Assembly (NCBI RefSeq): GCF_024139115.2
Contig: NW_026942533.1
Span: 1 to 64,000 of the forward strand
From: Armigeres subalbatus
Lineage: Eukaryota; Arthropoda; Insecta; Diptera; Culicidae
Direction of reading: 5' to 3'
DNA: 64,000 nucleotides
This document shows positions 31,943-41,375 of the stretch, piece by piece (position 1 is the first letter of the stretch; every line of letters begins with the position of its first letter). The notes under the pieces were generated by a model that had not been told where the DNA came from, ran no database searches, and saw only the letters and a program-made list of their open reading frames with translations. Both the position numbers and the translations under genes were made by a program.

Positions 31943-32092
31943 TGGCCCGTTTACATATGAGCTAGTTCTGGCGGCAGCATAATGTAAACGCTTATTAGCG
32001 AGGAGAATTCCTGTTTATATGACGCTAATATCGTGCTAGTATTGTCGGATAGTGCATTGTCCGCTAGAACTAGCTCATATGTAAACGGGCCA
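31943..32092. mobile_element. 150-bp MITE with 32-bp inverted ends and TAA target copies
   Basis: Both ends read TGGCCCGTTTACATATGAGC and continue TAGTTCT(G/A)GCGG with one mismatch over 32 bp. TAA stands at 31940-31942 and 32093-32095. Comparison with the uninterrupted LINE copy near 50.80 kb shows that the block is an insertion. Three-bp TAA duplications are typical of PIF/Harbinger-type elements. Confidence 0.85.
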
Positions 32093-32134
32093 TAAGCGAG
32101 GAGTGCAACGTCATCAGCCAATTAGAAGTCGTTT

Positions 32135-32231
32135 CCCTAGTAACATTTGGTTTTCATACTGGTTTTATAACACTCTTGAAGAGTAAATTATGGTATTTAA
32201 GAGTGTTATAAAACTTAAAATGTTACCTGGG
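32135..32231. mobile_element. 97-bp palindromic MITE inside the LINE fragment
   Basis: Begins CCCTAGTAACATTT and ends AAATGTTACCTGGG, with TTTTATAACACTCTT/AAGAGTGTTATAAAA in the arms. The LINE sequence continues on both sides (GTCGTT...TTAGGTGCTCC), as in the intact copy at 50.76 kb. Confidence 0.75.
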
Positions 32232-33970
32232 TTAGGTGCTCCAAGGTTATAGGCTGCCATAGCAGAACGCGGTTTGTTTCATGGTCAATTACCTACCAGA
32301 ATCTCGTCAATTACGATGAGGAACAGTAGCGGTGTTAGAAAACATCATTGCCTCACACCAGCTACGACCTGGATAAGGTCAGTCAAGACCCCATTGTGCA
32401 GCACTCTACGCGATAAGGCTTCTTGCTGTGCCTCGATGAGGCCGATAATTTTCTCAGGAGCCCCCTAGTGTCTCAGGGCGCCCCACATATTCTCGTGATT
32501 GAGATGGTCGAAAGCTTTTTCGTAGTCAATGAATACCAAGTAAAGCGACTCTTGGAATTCGTTCACCTACTCCAGAATGATACGGAGCGTGACAATATAG
32601 TCCACACAGGATCTTCCGGCACGGAATACACTCTGCTGCCGTCGGAGAGTCGCATCAATCTTCTCATTGGAACGCCAATATTTTCCATTATGCCTTCTTC
32701 CGCTGCAATTTGTCCATATTTCAGAGCACACTACGATCTCCTGTGTAAACCTAATTCTGTCATTAGCGAAAATACTACTCCATTAATTCAGGGTGTCTAC
32801 TACCTGGAAAAACCTGGAAAACCTGGAATTATCAGGGAATTGGGTTGTTTAGGGTATACATGTTTTTACATATTCTGAATCTGCATAAAAAACTGAGCCT
32901 AACCCCAATTTTTCAGAATTATTGGAGCCCCGGAACTATTTTTAATTTGCATTTTAAATTTATATGGGACTAAAAATTTGTTCTTATGCTGCATGGGCCA
33001 ACTGTCATTCTATGAATGTTAGTGTCATTCTATCGATTAAAATGGCTTATTGTTCGCTATACAAAAATGAAAATAAAAGGTTTACAAACAAAATAAAAAT
33101 ATGTTGGAGATCAGAAAAGCATGCTCTTTATGTTAAACTATAAAAAACCTCATATTTTTCTCTGCTCAACAACCCAATTTCTCCCCACCTGGAAAATATC
33201 TGGAATTATCAGGGAATTCCTGACATAATCAGGAAATTTCAATACCCGGTGATCATGCAGCGATTCCACAGGAAAAGAATAGAGTTGAAAAAAAAGTTTT
33301 TTCCAATTTTGCTCAAAAATCGCTTGGTATGTTCTTCATCGAAAATAATTAGACCCGTATTTTTTTATTTTTTTATAAAAATTACCATGCTCGATATAGG
33401 GTTACCAGAAAAATCGCTATTTTTCGATTTTTTTTATTTAAAAAAAATCATAACTCTTGAACCACTGTATCGATTTGCAATGTTTTTTTATGGATAGAAA
33501 GCTTATTACTTCTAGTTTTTACTAAGAATATTGGTTTGGTGTATTGGTGTACTCAAATTTGCTAAAATGGCCAAAATATTCGTTTTTTATGATTTTTGAA
33601 ATGTTGGACCACAACGACTATATATTTTATATTTTATTTATGAAACTTCAAACATTTTTGATAACATATCAAAAATTAGAAATGTTTATCGAGCCGTTTT
33701 TGTGTTACATTTTTTTGAAAATTTCTGAACATACACACATGGAATGAGCATAATTTTCCATCACTTCAAAATAACTGCAGGAATCATTCTGTTGAAGTTA
33801 TCAAACTTATTCCTAATAAATTCATGATAACCATGTTTACAAATCTAGTTTTATTTGTGAAGTAATGTACCTATCAAAAGTAGGGGATGCTTGTCCAATT
33901 CTGACCCCATGAAATGTAAGAACTATAAATCACCCTCAAATTGTTTAAAAGCAGAGACCAACATTGCTAG

Positions 33971-34112
33971 GGTTTACTCAACCATGGTTTACGCTTTAAC
34001 TGGAACCACAATGGTCCGTTAGCGTCCTAATTCAGCATGAGTGCTCATAAGGGTTGCAGAGGCACTCATGCCGAATTTGGAGTGGTAGCGTAAACCACGA
34101 CTGAGTAAACTT
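33971..34112. mobile_element. ~140-bp palindromic element
   Basis: GGTTTACTCAACCATGGTTT with ACGCT and TTCAGCATGAGTGC on the left are mirrored by GCACTCATGCCGAA, AGCGTAAACCACGACTGAGT and AAACT on the right. Confidence 0.6.
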
Positions 34113-34504
34113 TACTATTTTGAATTATTCCACAAAAGGTCATTTTGAGTGAACCGAACTGAAACTAGAATATATTTTTTTTAGCGTGTAGATTTTTTAA
34201 AATATTTAGTGAAGTTAAAAAATCAATTTTGAAGTCCAAAAAACACATTTTTTCCGACCAATGAAATCTACGTTGAAATTCTTTGTGTAATGAATGCTTT
34301 CCATTGGTATTATTAAAAATTTGGCAACCAGCGCTGTTTGAGAGAATCTTGGCTCTGCTATATTGAGGAATGGTAGCTCAAATCTCAAAGCTTTAGACTA
34401 CAAGCAATGGTTTTCTCTGATTACCTTCAATTAAAACTCAGCATTTAATTTGATTATTTTTATTTTTCATAATTCATCAAAAAAAATATTACATAGCAAA
34501 ATTC

Positions 34505-36387
34505 TTACAATTTAACACACTTTTCATCATCTGAAAACGAAAACCGTTTCACGACAATGTAATTTTCATTTTGTGGCTTAAAGTAATGAAACGATTGTGT
34601 CCCAGAGATTTGTTTTACACGAGTATAACGGTTCTTTATTTTCTTTTCCATTGCATTGTAATCTTTTTCTGAGAAAAACTCGTAATATATTTTGGAATCT
34701 ACTTTAGTAGCCCAAGAGTAAAGTTCTTATGCAGTTGTAATATTATGGCCTTGTAAACTTGCTTTTGAAGCGTTTCGCTTTAGAACACCTCCTAAAGCGT
34801 CACAAGGCCCTTTTCCATGGCAAGTGGCAAAAAAGTTCCACCCTGCTTTAAGACCGAAGTCTTTGTACATGTGGCACAAATTGAAAGCAGTCATCTTATT
34901 TTTGTATTGACTGCCTGATCCATCAGAAAAAAATGGATATTTTTCAGGTAAGGTAGCTTTTTTTTAATGAAATTCACACAATTTGTTATAAATAGCCGAA
35001 CGGCAACATGGTTATGTTTAGTAAATTCTGCGATTGCTATGAAGCTTGTAAACTTTAAATTTTGTGCTTCATCCTTATAATATATGACAGAAGGATGGAT
35101 TGTGCATTGAGCGTTTGCCCAATGAAAACCTTGTATAGCGTTCTGAATAACACAAGAGTAATTTTCAGAGAAGTCAGCAATTATAATGCAATCAGTTGCT
35201 TCTAAATTAATTTTAAGTTGTTTTAAGTAGTTTCCTTGTTGCTCTGCAATAAAATTATGCGGAGATAATTCGCTTAATTTTTCTAAAAATGTTTCCACAT
35301 ACTCTTCTGCATCCATTCGCATTGAATTTAAGGTGAGTTACGGCGGCGTCCAAAAATGGCAGCCACAATGGCCGTGCTATCCCTCACCTCGCGTTTTTGC
35401 TCGCACAAATGTAAATATTTAGGCGGTTAGCACATCTGGAAATCCTTTTTCGTGTATGCTGCAAGTGAGCAAAGGTGAAAAACTACTTTCCGTTTTTGTC
35501 TGTCGTTTACTTTTCGAGTTATGTGCCCTTTTAAGCGCTATGTAGATTTTAATTGGACTCCAACGCGATTCACCTTAAATGACAACGATCTGTTTGCTTC
35601 CATTGTTTAAATTCTAAGGAATCGACATTTTCAAGAAAATTCATCAGGTCATTCACCAGTGTCTGCGTACCCGGGCAATGATCACAGGTTTTCAACCAAC
35701 ATTTCTCCGTAGGATTTTCACAAAGTATTTTAAAAACTAGTCATGATACGTTTTTAAATGGTTATGAATAAGTTTCTTGTCCTTAAGGGTTTTAAACATT
35801 AATTTAACATTCTGATGATAAATGCATACGCAGACAATATAGGTTCCACTTGAACCAGCTAGAATACAATTTTATGGGCGGCTGCTGGAAAACATTGAAA
35901 ATCTAATTTTAAAAAGTAAAATATTGCTCTTTGAAAATTGAATAAATTTTACGAAGGTTACATAAAAGTAACCTGCGCTGTACATGCACTTTTTCTCCTG
36001 CCATATTTTCAATAACAAAATCCCTTAACCCAGGACATGCTCTGCTTATCTCGTCACTATTATAAAAGTCCATAACTACAGTTAGAGTATCATCGCTCAA
36101 AGACAACATATTTACTCTGGTCTCCGGTGTGCTCATAAAACCTTTTTCAATCTGTAATGTCTTTGCACGTTGAGCAGTTCGTTGCGAAACACCGAATTCT
36201 TGCATCATTTTGTATGCAGTCCAGGATTTGGGAAGGGAAGTTAGAATCCTATATCGATCGTTTCTGTCAGATATTTCATCAAATTTTGCCTTCATTTGTT
36301 GAAGAATTTCCTGACCGTCTCCGGGTTTCTGGGCACCAGCGCTACCAATTGATTCAGCCCTCGTTGATTCCAAAGAAAACAAAGATT
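34505..36387 (-). pseudogene. Transposase-like protein, main exon (broken)
   Basis: The exon opens after an acceptor (TTGTTTTCAG, minus strand, AG at 36389-36388). In order it encodes ESLFSLESTRAESIG, a helix-turn-helix-like block (LPKSWTAYKMMQEFGVSQRT, RAKTLQIEKGFMSTPE), SRACPGLRDFVIENMAGEK, AGSSGTYIVCVCIYHQNVKL, a Cys pair region (CWLKTCDHCPGTQTLVNDL), WKQTDRC, DCIIIADFSENYSCVIQNAI, IQGFHWANAQCTIHPSVIYY, FFLMDQ, NFFATCHGKGPCDALGG and a stop at 34507-34505. The Asp-bearing blocks IADFSENY, FFLMD and GPCD suggest a DDE-type catalytic site. I know this protein type only as an unnamed family in arthropod and cnidarian genomes. A 243-bp MITE, at least one in-frame stop (about 34733) and several frameshifts break it. 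Confidence 0.68.
35332..35574. mobile_element. 243-bp MITE with TTAA target copies inside the transposase-like gene
   Basis: TTAA stands at 35328-35331 and 35575-35578. The ends GGTGAGTTACGGCGGCG and CAACGCGATTCACC are imperfect inverted repeats. Leaving out the block and one TTAA makes the host reading frame continuous across the site (TDRC ... RMDAEEY), which is good evidence for an insertion. TTAA is the target of piggyBac-type elements. Confidence 0.75.
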
Positions 36388-36633
36388 CTGAAAACAAGAT
36401 GGAAAAATAACTATTAGTTAGAAGCATGTTTCTTCATATAATGTAATACATATTGTATTCGATTATTCTAATTTGTTGCATGATAGGCAACTGCTCTACA
36501 AATTGAGCTACTAGGTTGAGGTAAGATTATACGGAACTGATGTTTTTCAATTTTCTGAATAATCGAGTACAACTAGTATAACGTAGCAAATCATGATGTC
36601 TGAATGAACAAAAGAAGAGATTATTCTACTTAC

Positions 36634-36966
36634 CAACACTAGGAACAGCGTCAATTTCCGATGATCCAGCGGCATTGGGATCGATTATTTCGAAACCACC
36701 ATTATTGATGTTTGCTGGTGCGGCGAAATTGTTCACTCTAGATGGTCCCGCCACGGCGAAATTATTGGTGCCTGATGGTCCGGCAACGGCGAGATCATCA
36801 AGTTTCGATGGTTCAGAAACGGTGAGTTCTTGATTTTCATATTCTATATTAACTGCACTTGGAGCTGCTGGCTCGTTTCCTTTCTTGATAATGCGATAAA
36901 GCCGGCAATAGCAGGTATTACAAATGTAGGAACAGCTTTTATCCAATTTTATTCTCCTTTTCGCCT
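36634..36966 (-). pseudogene. Transposase-like protein, upstream exon
   Basis: The frame reads KRRIKLDKSCSYICNTCYCR then LYRIIKKGNEP and a repetitive linker (AVAGPSGTNNFAVAGPSRVN), ending PSVG before a consensus donor GTAAGT (minus strand, 36633-36628). The leftover G joins in phase with exon 2 at 36387 through a 246-bp intron. The Cys-rich start may be a zinc-binding module. Its own start is not resolved: the frame is open only back to a TAA near 36985 and no convincing ATG precedes the Cys motif. Confidence 0.55.
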
Positions 36967-36969
36967 TTT

Positions 36970-38490
36970 CTCCTCCACTAAATTAGTTAGGATTTTCAAA
37001 GCAATTTCTGGAGGAACTTCCGAAGAAATTTAGAGATCAGTTTTCCAAGGATTTTTCAAAGAAATCACTAAGAGAGTGTCTATAAGAATGATTAGCAATT
37101 TTCTAAATTATTTCTGGAGGAAATTCCAGAATAAAACCAAAAAGAATTCGGAAGAATTTCAAAACGAATTTCCGGACGATTTTTTGTATGGTTTCTTCAA
37201 TAAATAGTGATTTGTGAAGAGTTTTTGCTGAAGAAATTCTTGAAAGAACAGCCGTAGGAATCCCGAATAGATTTTTCAAATGAGTTTCTAAAGGTATTCT
37301 CGAAGATTTTTCAAAGAATTCTTAAAAGCAAAATATCCGGAAAAACTCCTCCAGCTGTTTTCTAAAGTTTTCCTCAAGATTCTTCTGAATGAGTTCCCAA
37401 AAAATCCCAAGGAATCTCAAAAGAAAATCTGAAGCATTTTCCGAAGTTTTTTTTACAGTAAAGCAGTAATAGAACGCTAGTGGCGCTGCAACCATTGAAA
37501 TTATTCTGCCAAAATATGCTTCAATAAGCTTAATAGCCTATTCAGATTACGATTAGATTATTTATCTTAATAAATATCGTGTTAAACCTGAGAAAGAAAA
37601 TTGAATGTATGGGGATGGCATCAGGTTGTTGTTTATCATGATATTTATAATCATAAATAGCGTAATCAGAATAGGCTAAAACTTGGCCGTTTGACACTTA
37701 TAGTACTGGACCGGCACCTTGGCTGCTAGGTCCAAGCAAACTAGATGTTGGTCACGCGAATAGGTATCAGGATGTTCGGCATGAGTACTTTAGGCATAAA
37801 GGTTGTTAAGCATAAAATGCCCCAAAAACAGCCCACGACATAAAGAAGGTGTTATGCCTAACGTTCTTATGCCTAACGTTCTTTTGCCTAACGTCATGGA
37901 ACCAGAAATCTCCCAGCAATTTGCATCAACACATTTCCTGAAGGAGTTTTCGTAAGAAGTTCTGAAGGATTTCCAGAAAAAATTCCCAAACATATTTTGG
38001 GAACATTTCTTGAGAAGTTTTCTTAAGTTTCTAAAAAAAAACAGCTGAAATAAAATTCAAATAAATTTTAGAAAGAATTCTTAACCAAAATGTTTAAATT
38101 CTTTGACTAACCATTTTGCTATTTTATGAGTTGGTGATCTTTCGGCAGATATTCTTTCTCTGTTTCTAAAAAATTAAAAGAATATCAAACACCTAAAGAA
38201 ATTTCAACAAAAAAATCGTAAAGGAATCGCCAAATGCGTCTCTAAAGGAATCTCCGAAACAATTCCTTGATTCGTTTTCTAAAGTTTTAGCAAAGAAATT
38301 TTCAAATTAAATCCTGGAGGAAGTTCTGAAACAATTCTTAAAATACGGAGAATTTTCCGATGGAACCTTTGGAGAAATTTTCAGAGGAATACTTGGAGAA
38401 GTTTCCTTTGTGATTCCTTTGGGAATTTTGATTCAATGGCTGAAGCAATTTCCGGGTGAACTTGCGAGAAGGTATTCCTGGAAGAATTTC
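36970..38490. repeat. Degenerate GGAATTTC / GAAATTCC array
   Basis: Diverged short words (AGAAATTTC, GAAGAATTTC, TTTCTAAAG, GGAGGAA) recur every 15-40 bp, much like 1860-2905. It is interrupted by the palindromic element at 37536-37677 and by a 15-bp unit present about three times (TTATGCCTAACGTTC, 37854-37895). No coding potential. Confidence 0.5.
37536..37677. mobile_element. AGCCTATTC palindromic MITE (copy 2)
   Basis: AGCCTATTCAGATTACG on the left and CGTAATCAGAATAGGCT on the right are inverted ends. The interior ATAAATATCGTGTTAAAC is shared with 23625-23763. Confidence 0.65.
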
Positions 38491-38704
38491 TTAAGTAATT
38501 TACAACATTGTTCATGTGAGGCTACCAACAAATTCTTTAAAAAACATTTTCGCAATATGTATGTACTTTTTGAATTGATTATTTTGCTGCTAATATCTGT
38601 ATATGGCACGTTTTTTTTACCTGGAAATTAATGTAAAACACCTGGAAAAAACCTGGAAAAATCAGGGAATTTTGTTTTTACAGATGAGTAGACACCCATT
38701 CTTT

Positions 38705-39595
38705 GGTCAGTCTATTGTGCAGTTCGGTTAGCTCAGTATGCCAAAACGGGTGATCTTTAGAAAAATGTTTGCACTTTATAAAGGTTTGCTTCCTGAATGC
38801 GCATATGCACCCGTGCTTCCGATAAAGAATAGGAAATTTATGTTCTGACTATCAGGAAGATTTTTCTTCGGCTACACTCGACTGCATACAAAATAGATTC
38901 TGCTGTGATAGAGTCTATCCGCAGCTGAGGTGTTTCTTATGATAATCAGTCGACGATGGCGAAAGAAAAGAGTAGAGCGAAAACAAAAATCATTTGTTAA
39001 TGTGATTTGAAATTTTTATAATGAGGGAAGAAAAATGTCCATTCTGATCCACTACTTGACATTTGTAGTAGTTAGTTGTAGCTTTTTCATCTTTCCCATG
39101 TTCATAATGCGATCAAAAAGTATAAACGTTATGAAAGTATAAACGTTTTGTTCATGAGGTCAGTCTATTGTGCAGTTTGCTCAGTATGCGAAAACGGGTA
39201 GACCAGTAGAAGAATGCTTGCACTTTATAAAGGTTTGCACCCTGACTGTGCATATGCACCTCATCATTAGGAAATACTCCTGCTTCCGATAAAGAATAGG
39301 AAATTTATGTTCTTACTATCAGGAAGATTTTTCTTCGGCTACACCCGACTGCATACAAAATAGATTCTGCTGTGATAGAGTCTATCCGCAGATGAGGTGT
39401 TTCTAACGGTAATCAGTCATTGATCAAAAAGAGTAGTAGAGTGAAATCAAAAAATCTTTTTTTTTATTTATTAATTAGATTTTAATTTTTTATATGAGTG
39501 AAAAAAATGTCCATTGAGTTTCACTACTTGACATGTAGTAATTAGTTGTAGTTTCTCCATCCTTCCCGTGTTCATAATGCGTTATGAACAAATGA
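38705..39595. repeat. Tandem duplication, period 453 bp
   Basis: GGTCAGTCTATTGTGCAGTT starts at 38705 and again at 39158. TTGCACTTTATAAAGGTTTG, CTTCCGATAAAGAATAGGAA, GATTTTTCTTCGGCTACAC and ATTCTGCTGTGATAGAGTCT follow in both units. Unit 1 is 38705-39157, unit 2 runs to about 39595. Scattered substitutions and small indels show it is not recent. Function unknown. Confidence 0.8.
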
Positions 39596-39689
39596 ATGAA
39601 AGACCAAATAGTTTCTTTTTACTGTTGGCGTAAATGTCCAAGAGCCCAGCAGTAGGTTGTTTGAAAGTTAAAACCCCAACTTAATTCAC

Positions 39690-40234
39690 CGAGTAGTGAT
39701 ACTGCCTTTCTCGCATTTAGCCAATGCACCAACCTTATATGGCGCTAATAAAGTTCGATGTACCGTTTCTAAAAACTTTAAACGCAACGGTCGATTGTTG
39801 ATAAGAAAATTATGTTGAGCTTTTAGTGGAATGTTTTCACCTGTCATAAGACGAGTTTAAACAATCCATTTGATTCCACCACTTAATTGTATCTTGACAG
39901 ACACGTACTTCGACCTCAACCGTAGGCCGTCTTCAGTGTCTCATACTTGACTCGACTCAAGACTCAAGACTCGAGTCAAGCATGAGACAATTGAAGACGG
40001 CCTTACTGTTGAGGTCGAAATACGTATCTGTCAGGATACAATTAAAGTGGTGGAATTCAATGGGATTGTTTAAACTCGTCTTATGACAGGTCGATTGTTA
40101 TTATTCAATAGTGATCAACTAGGCTTTACCACCTTTCGAATGCAACATGTTGCGAGAAAATCGGTTAAGGATTACTATACGAAAAGTTGTCTAATGTTTT
40201 TTATAGCTTTTGTGCACACACATACACTAGGGTG
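39690..40234. mobile_element. CCTTTCTCG repeat family (copy B, left part)
   Basis: ACTGCCTTTCTCGCATTTAG, CACCAACCTTATATGG, GATGTACCGTTTCT, then after an insertion CAATAGTGATCAACTAGGCT, GAGAAAATCGGTTAAGGATT and ACTATACGAAAAGTTGTCTA match copy A at 10785-11195. It breaks off at the CACACATACAC word. Its right part resumes at 46535. Confidence 0.7.
39800..40088. mobile_element. TCATAAGACGAG palindromic element (copy 3, complete)
   Basis: The 11-bp GGTCGATTGTT at 39789-39799 and 40089-40099 flanks the block. Arms of about 115 bp (CCTGTCATAAGACGAGTTTA, TGATTCCACCACTTAATTGT, TTCGACCTCAAC) are mirrored on the right, with GACTCGACTCAAGACTC at the turn. It sits inside copy B of the CCTTTCTCG repeat. 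Long target duplications fit the Mutator style, but no transposase is present. Confidence 0.75.
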
Positions 40235-40915
40235 GCTCAAAAAACACTTTTTCAAATTTTTTGATGGGCCGCCCTCTTATTCGGTTCTATTTGATGCCCT
40301 GATGCTCTGGACAAAATTCAGCCAAATCGGTCAACGTTTGGGCGGTGCTAAACTCGTTGGAAGTTCTTATGGAAAAATGTATGCAGAAATATCCAAAAAC
40401 AGTGATTTGCAGTTAGACACAATTTACGATCAAGAACCATGATACTCATTCAGTTTTTGTAGAATTAAATACAGAATGTTATGCTGAAAACCGCGAGAAG
40501 ATTAGAGTTTATTAGGCAAAGATATTAGCATTTTACTGGAGTGTTGTAGGGTGAATTTATTTCTTTTCAAAGGTAAAAGAAACGAAATTTGCTCAAACCC
40601 CACTTCAGAGAAATGCTAATAACTTAGCTGGGCAAACTCTAATCTTCTCATGGTTTTCTACATAGCATTCTGTATTGAATTCTTTATGATCTGAGTGAGT
40701 ATCATAGTTCTTCATCGTAAGTTGTGCCGTCCAACTGCAATTCACTGTTTTGGATGTTTTTGCACACATTTTTGCATATAAACTTCCAAACGAGTTTAGC
40801 ACTGCCCAAACGTTGACCAAATTGGCTGAAATTCTGTCCAGAGCATCAGGGCATCAAATAGAATTGAATAAGAGGGCGGCCAATCAAAAATTGAAAAAGT
40901 TTTCCCATACTAATT
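40235..40915. mobile_element. ~680-bp foldback element with ~320-bp arms
   Basis: The left arm starts TAGGGTGGCTCAAAAAACAC and includes GGGCCGCCCTCTTATTC, TTTGATGCCCTGATGCTCTG, GGTCAACGTTTGGGC and AACTCGTTGGAAGTT. All recur in reverse complement in the right arm, which ends near TTGAGCC. A short non-matching centre lies at about 40560-40600. Flanks read ACACATACAC on both sides, a possible 10-bp target copy in simple-sequence DNA. Confidence 0.75.
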
Positions 40916-40920
40916 TGAGC

Positions 40921-41098
<178 letters not shown>

Positions 41099-41375
41099 AA
41101 ACAGAGGGGGCAGCAGGGACTTTGTCCAAGGGCTTGACGAGACCCCTCCCCATGGCCACTGCAGAGTTAGACTGGGACCATCGTCCCTAACCCCTAATCC
41201 CAAAGCGTCAAGCGACCCGTGCCGAGGGGATACATGGCCAGAAGGTGAAATAATAAGCTAGGCCTTTAACGGAGCCTGTGGGGTACCTGGGCACCCCCAC
41301 AGTAATTGTCCCTTACCGCGTCATGCTGGGCTCTGGCGTGGTGGATCTCTTTCCCGAGCAACTCGTGGGATCAAA

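Larger units (their letters stand above)
31668..32667 (-). mobile_element. RTE LINE fragment (same family as 49.5-51.6 kb)
   Basis: The sequence is the reverse complement of the RT and C-terminal-linker part of the plus-strand LINE at about 50.3-51.1 kb. Shared words include the segments coding GGTKID, NVNKIKSLDVNTVTPSSFTV, EKAFD and RAGRSC. It is truncated at both ends and carries two small insertions (31943-32092 and 32135-32231). It is many substitutions away from the younger copy and not coding. Confidence 0.8.
32791..38697. mobile_element. Probable DNA transposon with GGGTGTCTAC inverted ends
   Basis: GGGTGTCTAC at 32791-32800 has an inverted partner GTAGACACCC at 38688-38697. ATTC stands at 32786-32789 (one A before the end) and directly after the right end (38698-38701), so a 4-bp target copy is possible. 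Both ends carry CCTGGAAAAACCTGGAAA followed by ATCAGGGAATT in the same orientation, and a similar motif recurs at 33187-33235. The interior holds a broken transposase-like gene on the minus strand, several palindromic insertions and a degenerate array. Confidence 0.6.

Noticed and set aside
36157..36417. Plus-strand ORF of 86 codons
   Set aside because: Antisense to the transposase-like exon.
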